From Paludibacter jiangxiensis (GTDB lineage Bacteria; Bacteroidota; Bacteroidia; Bacteroidales; Paludibacteraceae), in the NCBI RefSeq assembly GCF_001618385.1, contig NZ_BDCR01000001.1:620001-684000 (forward strand): DNA of 64,000 bases, given 5' to 3'. Shown piece by piece: positions 1 through 9,357 of the stretch (its first letter is position 1; each line of letters starts with the position of its first letter). The position numbers were made by a program, and so were the translations under genes. Under the pieces are notes generated by a model, which did no database searches, had not been told where the DNA came from, and saw only the letters and a list, made by a program, of their open reading frames with translations.

Positions 1-707
1 GTGCCAGTATGGGTGTTGCCCTTTACGTGATGGCGGCATCGTGGTGGTCAGCTTCTTTGCTGCAAAGCAGTTGGGGGATGGTAGGTGCCGCTGTGATCGG
101 AGCCTTGCTGGTGTTAATGCTTACATTGGGGGTCGCTACGCGTATCCGACAGTCGGTCACCTTGCTGATTGTCGGTTTGATGTTTGCCAGCGTGGCGGGA
201 GCGGTAGTCAGTATTTTGCAGAATTTCAGTAATCCCGATGCGGTAAAACTCTTTGTGGTGTGGACTTTCGGAAGTTTGAGCGCCGTTACCTGGACCCAAA
301 TGGAACTTTTATTGCCGATCATAGTATTGGGTTTGATTTTTGCGTTCTTCCTGCAAAAAAGTCTCAATGCAATGTTACTTGGAGATCATTATGCCCGCGG
401 ACTGGGTATTCCGGTTACGGCTATCAGGGTGATGATTATTCTGATAACAGGCGTTTTGGCTGGAACAATCACCGCGTTTGCAGGTCCGATAGCATTTATC
501 GGAGTGGCAGTTCCCCACCTTGCAAGAGGAATATTCGGAACATCCAATCACCGGATTGCCATACCGGCAACGATATTGTGCGGTGCCGCGCTGTTATTGC
601 TTTGTGATGTTATTTCGCAACAAACCACATATCCCTTGCCACTGAATGCCGTTAGTGCGCTGTTTGGTGCTCCTATGATTATCTGGATTGTTTTAAAGCA
701 ACGATAA
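1..707 (+). CDS. FecCD-family ABC transporter permease (5' partial)
   Basis: Membrane subunit of a FecCD/BtuC-type importer for an iron complex (siderophore or haem) or cobalamin. The open frame runs in from the window edge (codons GCC AGT precede the first ATG at 9), so the N-terminus is missing. About 232 residues are visible, made almost entirely of hydrophobic segments, with the conserved C-terminal block GPIAFIGVAVPHLAR followed by a DVISQ-type segment, as in BtuC/FecD. It ends in TAATG, its stop sharing one base with the start of the downstream ATPase, so the two are translationally coupled. The substrate cannot be read from the permease alone; the periplasmic binding protein would be upstream, outside the window. 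Confidence 0.9.
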   Translation, partial: ASMGVALYVMAASWWSASLLQSSWGMVGAAVIGALLVLMLTLGVATRIRQSVTLLIVGLMFASVAGAVVSILQNFSNPDAVKLFVVWTFGSLSAVTWTQMELLLPIIVLGLIFAFFLQKSLNAMLLGDHYARGLGIPVTAIRVMIILITGVLAGTITAFAGPIAFIGVAVPHLARGIFGTSNHRIAIPATILCGAALLLLCDVISQQTTYPLPLNAVSALFGAPMIIWIVLKQR

Positions 708-1510
708 TGGAATTGACAGAAACTACATATTCTCCTCTCCGCACCAGTAACCTTGCCATCGGATATAGCCGTGGAAGCCGCCTTAACGTGGTTCAGCAGC
801 ATCTCGATCTGGAGCTTTTATCCGGTGAAATGGTGTGTATGATCGGGCCGAATGGTTGTGGAAAGTCTACCTTGTTGCGAACGTTGGCCGGACTCCAACG
901 TCCGATTACCGGATCGATACTGGTGGATGGCAAAAATATGGAAACGCTTTCCGCGCAGGATCGTGCTGAGTCGTTGGCCCTGACGCTGACCGACAGAGTG
1001 GAGGTGGATAAGATGTCAGTTTATGAGATTGTTGCGATGGGCAGGTATCCATACACCAACCGTTTTGGAAGACTTACGGAAGAAGATAGAACGATTGTTG
1101 CCGAAGCGCTTGCCCAGGTTCATCTGGAAGAAAAGGCGCAACGTTATATCAGCGAGTTGTCGGATGGCGAACGTCAGAGGGCGATGATTGCCAAAGTGCT
1201 TGCTCAGTCCACGCCATTGCTCTTTTTTGATGAACCCACCGCTCATCTCGACCTCCCTAATCGGGTATCGATAATGCTGCTGTTGGCTCAACTTGCCAAA
1301 ACAACCGGCAAATCGATACTTTTATCCACACACGAACTTGAACTGGCGATGCAGGTGGCCGACAAACTTTGGCTGATGAGTGATCGTGGCGTGCAGGTAG
1401 GAACTACCGACCAGCTAATTGCTGACGGAAGCTTCGAAAACGTATTCAGAAGCAATCAGTTTTCTTTCAATGCCGAAACCGGACGGTTTATTATTAATAA
1501 GCCTTCCTGA
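707..1510 (+). CDS. FecE-type ABC transporter ATP-binding protein
   Basis: ATPase subunit (267 residues, normal for FecE/BtuD/FhuC) that powers the permease encoded immediately upstream. Walker A GPNGCGKST lies at about residues 47-55. The signature LSDGERQRAMIAKVLAQ shows the degenerate LSDGE form common in this subfamily instead of LSGGQ. It is followed by Walker B LLFFDEPTAHLD and an H-loop in STHELE. The ATG overlaps the permease stop codon by one base. The C-terminal tail is short and has no extra domain. Substrate specificity (iron-siderophore, haem or cobalamin) is not decidable here. Confidence 0.93.
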   Translation: MELTETTYSPLRTSNLAIGYSRGSRLNVVQQHLDLELLSGEMVCMIGPNGCGKSTLLRTLAGLQRPITGSILVDGKNMETLSAQDRAESLALTLTDRVEVDKMSVYEIVAMGRYPYTNRFGRLTEEDRTIVAEALAQVHLEEKAQRYISELSDGERQRAMIAKVLAQSTPLLFFDEPTAHLDLPNRVSIMLLLAQLAKTTGKSILLSTHELELAMQVADKLWLMSDRGVQVGTTDQLIADGSFENVFRSNQFSFNAETGRFIINKPS

Positions 1511-1903
1511 ATCAATTAGATCGTTGTCGAAAATTTCAAAAACGGACGATTCTTGTTGCCTCCTCATTTGTTTTTTTTCATCGGACAAATCCATTCTAAT
1601 TCTGCAAGACCAAGATACATGAAAATAAAGCAGGATTATTTTTATAATCTTTGGTGAAACCAGACCCGAAGGGATAGACAAAAAATACCAAACTGACGGA
1701 AAGCTGTTTGAGTGAGTAGGCCAACTATAGAAGTTTATTAATGAGGAAATATTTCATGGCCGAGCGAACGAGTTCTTTCCGTCAATGTTTTTGCTTACTT
1801 TTTGCACCAAAAAGTAAGGCCTGCCGCAGGCAAAGAACAAATTAATTTCAACGCTTCAAAGTTGAAGCAAGAATAGAAGCCCATTTCCAAACTTTCAACT
1901 TGG
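1511..1903. other. Intergenic stretch with a dispersed hairpin
   Basis: This 393-base gap lies between the converging ABC operon and lptG-like gene. No credible coding frame is seen. Near its right side there is a perfect inverted repeat, TTACTTTTTG (1795-1804) and CAAAAAGTAA (1808-1817), followed directly by a GC-rich palindrome GCCTGCCGCAGGC (1819-1831). A related hairpin built on TTTTTG/CAAAAA occurs at 27363-27392. Confidence 0.5.
1795..1831. repeat. Perfect inverted repeat plus GC palindrome
   Basis: Ten-base arms TTACTTTTTG / CAAAAAGTAA are separated by CAC, with GCCTGC-C-GCAGGC alongside. It lies between two convergent transcription units, where it could end transcription from either side. 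The similar hairpin at 27363-27392 suggests a dispersed intergenic repeat and not a gene-specific terminator. Confidence 0.55.
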
Positions 1904-3085
1904 TTATTGTCTTGCTCTGACGTATAAAGAAACGCCAATTATCATGAAGATAATATTGGGAAGCCAAACGGCTAACATTGGAGGTAAACTGCCGTTGGCA
2001 GCAAAGGTTGCCGAAACGGTGTTGAAAAGGATATAGAGAGCACTGAGCGCAATTCCGATACCAATTTGCAGACCTATTCCACCCCGAACTTTTCTCGATG
2101 AAAGCGACACTCCGATCAGCGTCAGGATAAATGCCGCCAAAGGATTGGCAAAGCGCCGGTAATATTCCACCTGAAAGGCGCCGGTATTCCCTACACCTCT
2201 GTTTTTCTGGCGACTGATATATCCTGCAAGCGCACCATTGGTCATTTGAGGAGCTTCGCGCGATGTGAGGAAAAAGTCGGCTGGCTGCATTTTGATCACA
2301 GTGTCCATTTTTGCACCACGCCGGATATCCTCTTTCAAACCCTTGAAGTCTCTGATAAGATAATTCTTGGCAGTCCAATGGTATCCCGATTTCCAACAGA
2401 TGCTGTCGGCTGTCATACGTGATACAAGCGTTTTTCCTTCAAATTTATCGAGCGAAAAACGACATCCTGCATTCGTCGGTTCCTCATATCGTTCTATATA
2501 GGCCACAACGCCTTTGTCTACCTGCATCTGAATGTTGTGCGCGTTGTCGTTCATTACCGGTTTTACATACGTCGCTTCAAATTTTAGCCGCACCTGATTG
2601 GCCGGAGGAATAATGTATCCGCTCAGAATAAAGGTAAGCAAGGCAATGATTAATGCTGAAAGAAAATAAGGGTACATCATCCTTTTGAAACTGACTCCAC
2701 TCGACAAAATGGCGATGATTTCGGTGTTTTCAGCCAGTTTTGAAGTAAAAAAGATAACCGCTATAAATGTGAACAGCGGACTGAAAAGGTTGATGAAATA
2801 AGGGATGAAGTTGAGGTAATAGCTGAAAATAATGGCTTTCAAAGGCGCATGGTGATCGTAAAAGTTATCCATTTTCTCGCTGGTATCAATAACGATAACG
2901 ATGCTAATAATCAGGATTATGGAAAAGAAATAGGTGCCGATAAATTTACCAATAATATATCTATCGATTTTCTTGATATTACGAAGTTCCAACAGCTCTT
3001 GCTTAAACTCTTTTCCCGATTTGGGCAGTTTGGCGTAGAGTTGTTGAATGGTGGATATGATGTTTGCGACAGAGGGAACCTTCAT
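1904..3085 (-). CDS. LptF/LptG-family permease (YjgP/YjgQ)
   Basis: Predicted inner-membrane half-permease of the lipopolysaccharide export complex (LptB2FG), which extracts LPS from the inner membrane and passes it to the periplasmic bridge. The protein has 393 residues. Membrane segments cluster at about residues 50-165 (FIGTYFFSIILIISIVIVI first), then comes a hydrophilic periplasmic beta-domain of about 150 residues, then C-terminal membrane helices (LAAFILTLIGVSLSSRK, IALSALYILF, and a last one ending in VRARQ). This is the LptF/G layout. The start gives an N-terminal extension of about 40 residues before the usual RNIKKIDRYIIGKF opening; no later Met is available there. It lies 15 bases after the hydrolase gene on the same strand, so probably one operon. 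Confidence 0.9.
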   Translation of the reverse strand: MKVPSVANIISTIQQLYAKLPKSGKEFKQELLELRNIKKIDRYIIGKFIGTYFFSIILIISIVIVIDTSEKMDNFYDHHAPLKAIIFSYYLNFIPYFINLFSPLFTFIAVIFFTSKLAENTEIIAILSSGVSFKRMMYPYFLSALIIALLTFILSGYIIPPANQVRLKFEATYVKPVMNDNAHNIQMQVDKGVVAYIERYEEPTNAGCRFSLDKFEGKTLVSRMTADSICWKSGYHWTAKNYLIRDFKGLKEDIRRGAKMDTVIKMQPADFFLTSREAPQMTNGALAGYISRQKNRGVGNTGAFQVEYYRRFANPLAAFILTLIGVSLSSRKVRGGIGLQIGIGIALSALYILFNTVSATFAANGSLPPMLAVWLPNIIFMIIGVSLYVRARQ

Positions 3086-3100
3086 GATGAACAGTAGTTC

Positions 3101-3943
3101 TTATATAGTGACTGATGAGAGACTGAAACTTTCTTTGATGCGATATTTGTTGTTAACTAATTCAACACGGCAGCACTCAGTGTAGGCGTCATGCTCGAAA
3201 AACAGGATCTGATTTTTGGTTGCCGCTTCAGCCAACAACTGTTCCTTGTCCTGCATAGAAGTGATAGGGAACGTATCGAACGCCGATACCCATGCCAGCG
3301 GAAGATTTGCTGCCATCGGGATAACATCTCCAACATAGACGAAAGTTTCGTTGGAAGTGAAAACATAGGGCACCAGCTGACCGGCGGTATGTCCGTTCAT
3401 TATTTTTACCAGTACCTCATCGCAAATCCGGGTGTCAGTTTCAACAAGTTTCAACTTTCCGGCATCGGCTACAGGCATCATATTTTCTTTGAAATAAGAA
3501 TCGCCTTCACGAACGTTAGGATTCAGAAAATTTTCCCATTGATCTTTTCCCACCCAAACATCGGCATTGGGGAATGTCAGTTCGTAGCCGGTTTTATCGT
3601 TGTTAAAACGGGTATTACCCCCGCAGTGATCGAAATGCAGGTGCGTCATCACCACATCCGTGATATCCGAACAGCGGTAACCCAGCTTTTCAAGCTCGGT
3701 GTCAAAATCGATTACACCCTGAAATCCGTAATATTTGAGATATTGCAGCTGTTTATCTCCTGTTCCGCTGTCAATAAGAATCTTTTTTTTGCCTGTATCA
3801 ATCAATAACAAGCGCATAGCAAGCTTGCAAAAATTATCGTCGTCGCAGGGGTAACGTTTTTGCCAGACGCGTTTTGGGACCACTCCAAAAATTGCTCCGC
3901 CATCGCATTGAAAAAAACCTGCTTCTATTTTAGCAATCTTCAT
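3101..3943 (-). CDS. Metallo-beta-lactamase-fold hydrolase
   Basis: Cytoplasmic MBL-fold enzyme of 280 residues. The zinc motif HLHFDH is at about residues 101-106. Further metal ligands are expected in the NGHTAGQL and FEHDAY segments, and an aspartate in YVGDVIP. No signal peptide is visible. The overall pattern is that of the lactonase/quorum-quenching and generic MBL hydrolase group. The substrate is unknown and nothing in the sequence decides it. It is first in a probable two-gene operon with the LptF/G-like permease. Confidence 0.88.
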   Translation of the reverse strand: MKIAKIEAGFFQCDGGAIFGVVPKRVWQKRYPCDDDNFCKLAMRLLLIDTGKKKILIDSGTGDKQLQYLKYYGFQGVIDFDTELEKLGYRCSDITDVVMTHLHFDHCGGNTRFNNDKTGYELTFPNADVWVGKDQWENFLNPNVREGDSYFKENMMPVADAGKLKLVETDTRICDEVLVKIMNGHTAGQLVPYVFTSNETFVYVGDVIPMAANLPLAWVSAFDTFPITSMQDKEQLLAEAATKNQILFFEHDAYTECCRVELVNNKYRIKESFSLSSVTI

Positions 3944-4153
3944 AAAATCGTTGTAATTTTGCGGCGAAATTAGAAAGAATAGTTAGAACCGCAAAATATA
4001 GCTGATAATCAATTACAAATATTCAGATGTTATAACTTATCAGGCTAAAATCAGCGCTATTTACGCGGTTATGTCTCTTAACAACTAATCAGAATTTAAT
4101 TAGAATGATCTTCTGATTGTGTAGGAATAACGAAAAGGTATAGGCAAAATTAT

Positions 4154-5521
4154 ATGAAGCGTCTTCACTTTATTGCAATTGGCGGAGCGGCAATGCACAA
4201 TTTAGCTATTGCTGTCAGCAAAAAACCGGATCATGTGGTTACCGGCTCCGACGACGAAATCTTCGAACCTTCCAGAAGCAGGCTTGAGGCTGCAGGACTT
4301 TTACCTCCTCAGATCGGATGGTTTCCTGAAAAAATCACTAAAGAGTTGACTGCTGTCATTGTTGGAATGCATGCCCGTGCGGATAATCCCGAATTACTCA
4401 GGGCAAAAGAGCTGGGCATCGATGTTTACTCTTTCCCCGAATATCTTTATCACCAAACCAGAAAAAAAATACGTGTTGTAGTTGGCGGTAGTCATGGCAA
4501 AACCACGACGACGGCTATTATTCTGCACGTACTTAAAAAGCTGAATCGTGCTGCCGATTATATGGTAGGAGCGCAGATTGAAGGCTTTGATACAATGGTG
4601 AAATTTTCGTATGATTCTCAACTGGCTGTTTTCGAAGGTGACGAATACCTTACATCTCCCATTGACCCGCGTCCAAAGTTTCATCTTTATCGTCCGCATA
4701 TTGCTTTGCTTACCGGCATAGCATGGGATCATATCAACGTGTTCCCTACGTTTGAAAATTACGTAGAACAGTTTAAGATTTTCACCGATCAAATTGAGCG
4801 TGACGGTCGTCTTATCTATTTTGAAGGCGACGAACAACTGCGCGAAATAGCAGAAAAAGTGCGCCCCGATATCGTAACTATTCCGTACAATACGCCGGAA
4901 TATGTGATTGAGCATGGCGTTACAAGCATCATCTACAAGGGCGAGAAATATCCCTTGTGTGTATTTGGAGAACACAACCTTCAGAATATTCAGGGAGCCA
5001 GGATGGTATGTAAGCAGCTTGGTGTAAAAGAAACCGAGTTCCTTCAGGCAATTGCCGATTTCGGAGGTGCATCCAATCGGTTGCAGAAAGTAGCGGAGAC
5101 AGCCGTTTCCGTGGCATTTAAAGATTTTGCTCATTCTCCATCAAAACTCAGGGCAACCGTCAGTGCGGTAAAGGAACAATATTCCGACCGTCAGGTGGTG
5201 GCTTGTATGGAGTTGCATACATTTAGCAGCCTTCAGGAGAATTTTCTTCCTCAATATAAAGGCTGTATGGATAAAGCAGATGTGGCTTATGTCTACTTTA
5301 ATCCCGAAGTAATTGAACATAAACGCTTGCAACCGATTACGGTCGATCAGGTAAAAGAAGCATTCGGAAGAGAAGATCTGGTGGTGTTTACAGATGCAGG
5401 CCAACTGGTAGCCCGTCTGCGGGAAATCAATTTTGAAGGGAAAGCATTGCTGATGATGTCGTCGGGCAACTTTTCCGGGCTTGATATTATAGCTTTTGAG
5501 AAAGAGCTTTTGGGAGCTTAA
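4154..5521 (+). CDS. mpl: UDP-N-acetylmuramate:L-Ala-gamma-D-Glu-meso-DAP ligase (Mpl-like)
   Basis: Mur-ligase family enzyme of peptidoglycan recycling that joins a recovered murein tripeptide to UDP-MurNAc, bypassing MurC/D/E. The 455-residue protein has an N-terminal Rossmann domain (IAIGGAAMHNLA), the ATP loop GGSHGKTTTT at about 111-120, a central domain with GDEYLTSPIDPRPKF, and a C-terminal domain with DFAHSPSKLRATV. The DFAHSPSKL block and the length of about 455 are typical of Mpl and not MurC. The gene is transcribed divergently from the MBL hydrolase. The dCMP deaminase follows 43 bases downstream. Confidence 0.88.
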   Translation: MKRLHFIAIGGAAMHNLAIAVSKKPDHVVTGSDDEIFEPSRSRLEAAGLLPPQIGWFPEKITKELTAVIVGMHARADNPELLRAKELGIDVYSFPEYLYHQTRKKIRVVVGGSHGKTTTTAIILHVLKKLNRAADYMVGAQIEGFDTMVKFSYDSQLAVFEGDEYLTSPIDPRPKFHLYRPHIALLTGIAWDHINVFPTFENYVEQFKIFTDQIERDGRLIYFEGDEQLREIAEKVRPDIVTIPYNTPEYVIEHGVTSIIYKGEKYPLCVFGEHNLQNIQGARMVCKQLGVKETEFLQAIADFGGASNRLQKVAETAVSVAFKDFAHSPSKLRATVSAVKEQYSDRQVVACMELHTFSSLQENFLPQYKGCMDKADVAYVYFNPEVIEHKRLQPITVDQVKEAFGREDLVVFTDAGQLVARLREINFEGKALLMMSSGNFSGLDIIAFEKELLGA

Positions 5522-5564
5522 CCCCTGCAGGACGAGGTTGTTCTGCATTAAATATTGTGTGAGT

Positions 5565-6002
5565 ATGGCCAACGATAAACAATTGCAATTTGACAGGCGA
5601 TACATGCAAATGGCGCAAATCTGGGCTCAGAATTCATATTGTGAGCGCCGAAAAGTAGGAGCTTTGATTGTGCGCGAAAATATGATTATTTCTGACGGGT
5701 ATAACGGAACCCCTTCCGGTTTCCCGAATCAGTGCGAGGACGAAACTAATAAGTCGTTCCCTTACGTGCTTCATGCCGAAGCAAATGCCATCACTAAGGT
5801 CGCCCGATCTAACAACAGCAGTGACGGCGCCACCCTCTATGTTACCGCTTCCCCCTGCATAGAGTGCGCAAAACTCATTATTCAGTCAGGAATCAAACGG
5901 GTTGTTTACGGAGAAGAGTATCGTCTGCCCGACGGTATTAATCTGCTGAAACAAGCCGGAATAAAAGTCGATTTTATCGATGCTCATACATCCGAACAAT
6001 GA
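5565..6002 (+). CDS. dCMP deaminase family protein (ComEB-like)
   Basis: Zinc-dependent deaminase of the deoxycytidylate deaminase group, which makes dUMP for thymidylate synthesis. The 145 residues carry the zinc motifs HAE (about 70-72) and PCIEC (about 97-101). NGTPSGFPNQCED near residue 48 is typical of dCMP deaminases and not tRNA or cytidine deaminases. I chose the ATG at 5565 over a frame-open start at 5496, because the longer version overlaps mpl and adds residues foreign to the family. It sits between mpl and the S41 protease on the same strand, with a 57-base gap to the latter. Confidence 0.88.
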   Translation: MANDKQLQFDRRYMQMAQIWAQNSYCERRKVGALIVRENMIISDGYNGTPSGFPNQCEDETNKSFPYVLHAEANAITKVARSNNSSDGATLYVTASPCIECAKLIIQSGIKRVVYGEEYRLPDGINLLKQAGIKVDFIDAHTSEQ

Positions 6003-6059
6003 AACCGGTCTCATTATCCATGACAAGTTTCGTACGATATTTATAAACATCATTTCCGA

Positions 6060-7670
6060 ATGAAAACCTGGAAAAAAATAGTATTCCCTTTTGCCCTTGC
6101 CTTGACAATGGCTGTTGGAATCATCATTGGCAATTTTTTTGCCATGCGAAGCAATATCGGCGCCACTTTGGGTTTGTTCCGTTCCCTGGGGCTCGATAAA
6201 AACAAAGTTTCGCAAGCCATCAATCTGATAGCGACCCGCTATGTCGATTCGGTAGATGTCAATACGCTTACCGATAATGCAATGAGTGATCTGTTGGCTA
6301 CCCTCGATCCCCATTCAGTTTATATCCCTGCTAAAGATTTGCAATCTACCAACGAACAGCTGGAAGGTAGTTTCAGTGGTGTCGGGATAGAGTTCAATAT
6401 ACAGCGGGATACGATTCTTGTCGTATCGGTTATTTCCGGGGGGCCTGCCGAGAAAGCCGGAGTGTTGGCCGGCGACCGCATCGTGAATGTCAACGACTCA
6501 GCTTTTGTCGGCAAAAGCATCAATAACGACCGCGTGATGCATAAACTGAGAGGAGCCAGGGGCACTGTTGTCAAACTCGGGATAAAAAGAGCCAGACGCC
6601 GCAAAATACTTGATTATGCCATCACAAGAGGCGATGTGCCCGTTACCAGTGTAGAGGCATCATACATCATCGCTCCTAAAACAGGATATATTAAAGTCAG
6701 TAAATTCGGTGATACCACCTATTCGGAATTCCTGACGGCTTTAGCGAAAATCAGGAATCAGGGCGCTAACCGTTTGATTATTGACCTGCGGGGAAATACC
6801 GGTGGCTTTATGGAAGCTGCGGTTAAGATGGTGAACGAATTCCTGCCTAAGGATCAACTGATCGTTTATGCAGCAGGACGGGCTTATCCCCGCACTGATT
6901 TTTACTCCGATGGTCGAGGATCGTTCCCCAATATGAAAATTGCCGTATTGATGGACGAATGGTCGGCCTCAGCTTCCGAAATCTTTGCAGGTGCCATTCA
7001 GGATAACGACCGGGGGCTGATTATAGGGCTTCGTTCGTTTGGAAAAGGTCTGGTTCAGCAGCCGTTCGAATTTTCGGATCATTCGGCTGTTCGTCTGACC
7101 ATTGCCCGCTATTATTCTCCTTCGGGACGTTGCATCCAGAAGCCGTATCAACGGGGGAAGGATCAGAATTATGAGCGCGACTTCGTTAATCGTTACCTGC
7201 ACGGAGAGTTTTTCTCAAAAGATAGTATTAAGATCCAGAGCAAGGAAAAATTCAAAACCCGCGGAGGCCGCATCGTTTATGGCGGAGGCGGCATTGTTCC
7301 TGACATCTTTGTGCCTCTTGACACCATCGGCGTCACACCGTATTACCGCCGCTTGTTCGATAGCGGAGCTTTGTTCCAGTTTGCCGTTCATTATTCGGAT
7401 CAACACAGGGAAAAACTGAAGACATTCAATAACTGGAAGGCAATGGATGAGTATTTGAGTCGTCAACCGCTGGCAAACATGTTGGCCGCCTATGCCGAAG
7501 GTAAAGATGTTCCTAAACATTATTACTATTTCATGATCTCTCACCAGCTTATTTCACAACAGGTGAAAGCTTATATCATACGTAATATGTTTGGAGACGA
7601 AGGTTTCTATTCCTCTCTTAACCAGAATGATGTCACGGTAAAACGGGCAATTCAGGCTTTGCAGAGATAG
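6060..7670 (+). CDS. S41-family C-terminal processing peptidase (CtpA-like)
   Basis: Periplasmic or envelope serine protease with a Ser/Lys dyad. The 536-residue chain begins with one N-terminal hydrophobic segment (FPFALALTMAVGIIIGNFFA: uncleaved anchor or signal). A PDZ domain follows at about 90-165 (GVGIEFN...GPAEKAGVLAGDRI), then the S41 catalytic domain. In SASASEIFAGA the nucleophile is most likely Ser304, and the general base is Lys329 in SFGKGLVQ. The C-terminal region of about 150 residues beyond the core matches the longer Bacteroidota members. It follows the dCMP deaminase closely. Natural substrates are unknown. Confidence 0.92.
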   Translation: MKTWKKIVFPFALALTMAVGIIIGNFFAMRSNIGATLGLFRSLGLDKNKVSQAINLIATRYVDSVDVNTLTDNAMSDLLATLDPHSVYIPAKDLQSTNEQLEGSFSGVGIEFNIQRDTILVVSVISGGPAEKAGVLAGDRIVNVNDSAFVGKSINNDRVMHKLRGARGTVVKLGIKRARRRKILDYAITRGDVPVTSVEASYIIAPKTGYIKVSKFGDTTYSEFLTALAKIRNQGANRLIIDLRGNTGGFMEAAVKMVNEFLPKDQLIVYAAGRAYPRTDFYSDGRGSFPNMKIAVLMDEWSASASEIFAGAIQDNDRGLIIGLRSFGKGLVQQPFEFSDHSAVRLTIARYYSPSGRCIQKPYQRGKDQNYERDFVNRYLHGEFFSKDSIKIQSKEKFKTRGGRIVYGGGGIVPDIFVPLDTIGVTPYYRRLFDSGALFQFAVHYSDQHREKLKTFNNWKAMDEYLSRQPLANMLAAYAEGKDVPKHYYYFMISHQLISQQVKAYIIRNMFGDEGFYSSLNQNDVTVKRAIQALQR

Positions 7671-7977
7671 TTGGATAAAAGCAAGTTGATAACATTGTTT
7701 TGGTATTCAGAAGCTTCTTCTGTGAATTATATTAACATTTTACACTCTATGTGTTTTTGTAGAGCTCTGAAAAATAGTTTTGTAATTCTTATGAAAATAA
7801 AGCTGGTTTCATAAAAAACAAAAAACAGTTACGAAAAGAGTGACAAAAATAATATCTTTGCCTTCCTCAATTCGATCTGCAATACATTTGTGCCTTTACA
7901 ACCTGAGAAAACAGAGATGTGAAAGTGTTTGCAGATAAGGGAAAAACCAATCGAATCAACAATTCAAAATTCACAAA
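7671..7977 (+). promoter_or_regulatory. Intergenic region with promoter for the OmpH-like gene
   Basis: This 307-base, AT-rich gap contains TATCTTTG at 7853-7860, matching the Bacteroidetes -7 element TAnnTTTG. No good TTTG is seen at -33. A start near 7867 would give a leader of about 110 bases before the ATG at 7978. No coding frame is credible here. Confidence 0.5.
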
Positions 7978-8580
7978 ATGACAAGAACTTTATCTTTTGC
8001 CAAAACTACTGTGGCTCTGGCTGCCGTAGCTTTAATGTTAACACAATGCGCTAATAAGAAAAACAATCAGGACGGAGCTCAGTTTGATTCTTCACTTACA
8101 AAAGGAAAACTCCCGATAGCATATGTAAATGTAGATACCTTGTTGGCAAATTATCAGTTTGCAAAAGACGCAAATGAAGAGCTTGTAAAAGGACAGGAAG
8201 ATTCCCGACTCAAAGTAAATTCACGTGCAAAGCAGTTGCAGGAAGATATGGCAAATTTCGAAAGCAAAATGAAAAACAATGCTTTCCTCAGCCGTGAAAG
8301 AGCAGAACAGGAAAACAATCGCCTGGTAGCTCAACAAAAAGAGCTTCAGGAATTGAACCAACAACTATCGAATGCATTGTTGACGAAACAACAGAAATTT
8401 AACGAACAACTCCGCGACACAGTGAACAAGTTCCTGAAAAGTTACGCCCCTGCTCATCACTATCAGGTAGTTTTATCGACTAATGCAATGAATGACAACG
8501 TATTGTATGCTGCCGAAGGTTATGACATTACCAAAGAGGTACTACAACAATTAAATACGCGTTACAGCAAGAAAAAATAA
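7978..8580 (+). CDS. OmpH/Skp-family periplasmic chaperone, lipoprotein form
   Basis: Skp-like chaperone (200 residues) expected to hold unfolded outer-membrane proteins in the periplasm. A lipoprotein signal with lipobox LTQC (Cys23) opens the chain. The short beta section IAYVNVDTLLANYQFAKD is the OmpH N-terminal signature. A long charged coiled-coil arm rich in Glu, Gln and Lys spans about residues 70-150, and the sequence ends in a hydrophobic segment with YDITKEVLQQLN. Lipidation is common in Bacteroidota OmpH paralogues but unlike E. coli Skp, which is soluble. A strong terminator follows at 8602-8635, so it is probably monocistronic. Confidence 0.88.
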   Translation: MTRTLSFAKTTVALAAVALMLTQCANKKNNQDGAQFDSSLTKGKLPIAYVNVDTLLANYQFAKDANEELVKGQEDSRLKVNSRAKQLQEDMANFESKMKNNAFLSRERAEQENNRLVAQQKELQELNQQLSNALLTKQQKFNEQLRDTVNKFLKSYAPAHHYQVVLSTNAMNDNVLYAAEGYDITKEVLQQLNTRYSKKK

Positions 8581-8601
8581 TCTGTTGCTTTTTGCGACAG
8601 G

Positions 8602-8636
8602 AAACGCCTTGAATCTATCGTTCAGGGCGTTTTTTA
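8602..8636 (+). terminator. Rho-independent terminator after ompH-like gene
   Basis: A 12-bp stem, AAACGCCTTGAA / TTCAGGGCGTTT (8602-8613 and 8621-8632, one G-U pair), has a 7-base loop and ends in a run of T. Confidence 0.85.
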
Positions 8637-8654
8637 TATAATTTCGTTTCAACT

Positions 8655-9182
8655 ATGATTTTACAATCAGACCTTTATCCTATCGGCCACGTACAAAAAA
8701 CACATGGCATCAAAGGCGAGCTTTCCATTTTCCTTACTTCCGATTTTGATTCACTCGACTTTGAATACCTCGTGTTTGAAATGGATGGCATTCTTGTGCC
8801 CTTCTTTATTCAGGAATGGCGTTTCAAAACGGCCGAAACTGCCCTGATAAAATTCGAGCGGGTGGAGGATGAAATAGCAGGCAAAGATTTTGTGGGGAAA
8901 ACAATTTATGTTCCTAAGGAATCGATGCCGGCTTCCGATGATGATGTGATTGATATTCAGTTTTATACAGGCTACCGTATCGAAGATGCGGTCTTGGGTG
9001 AAATTGGCGAAATCAAAGGAGTGGACGATACCACCGAAAATGTACTTTTTCAGGTGATGCACAAGGGGAATATAATTCTTATTCCTGCCGTGGATGAGTG
9101 GATTGTTGAGATAGATGACACGAGTAAGGTTATGAAAGTCCAAATGCCTGAAGGTTTGTTAAATATTAACGAAGAAGAATAG
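8655..9182 (+). CDS. rimM: Ribosome maturation factor RimM
   Basis: Binds ribosomal protein S19 and helps assemble the head of the 30S subunit. The 175-residue protein shows the N-terminal beta-barrel signature IGHVQKTHGIKGELSI (residues 12-27) and a C-terminal PRC-like barrel with VLGEIGEIKGVDDTTENVLF and the ILIPAVDEWIVEID block, in which IP(A)xxE(W) is the usual RimM hallmark. Length and order are normal. The gene begins about 20 bases beyond the ompH terminator and stands apart from trmD/rpsP, unlike the enterobacterial arrangement. Confidence 0.93.
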   Translation: MILQSDLYPIGHVQKTHGIKGELSIFLTSDFDSLDFEYLVFEMDGILVPFFIQEWRFKTAETALIKFERVEDEIAGKDFVGKTIYVPKESMPASDDDVIDIQFYTGYRIEDAVLGEIGEIKGVDDTTENVLFQVMHKGNIILIPAVDEWIVEIDDTSKVMKVQMPEGLLNINEEE

Positions 9183-9284
9183 GTAATTCTTTGCCTTCCA
9201 ATCGGAAACGAAAAGAGATGTCAAAATTCCCTTTTGATTAAAGAAAAATTTCTTTAATGCCTCGTTTATTCACGAAAAAAAGAG

Positions 9285-9292
9285 TAATTTTG
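9285..9292 (+). promoter_or_regulatory. Putative -7 element of the pckG promoter
   Basis: TAATTTTG matches TAnnTTTG. It lies about 66 bases before the ATG at 9358, and no convincing -33 TTTG is visible. Confidence 0.45.
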
Positions 9293-9357
9293 CATTCTCT
9301 ATTATCCCATAGGATGTGTTAGTAAACCCGATTTATAAATCCCTAAAACAAAGTAAG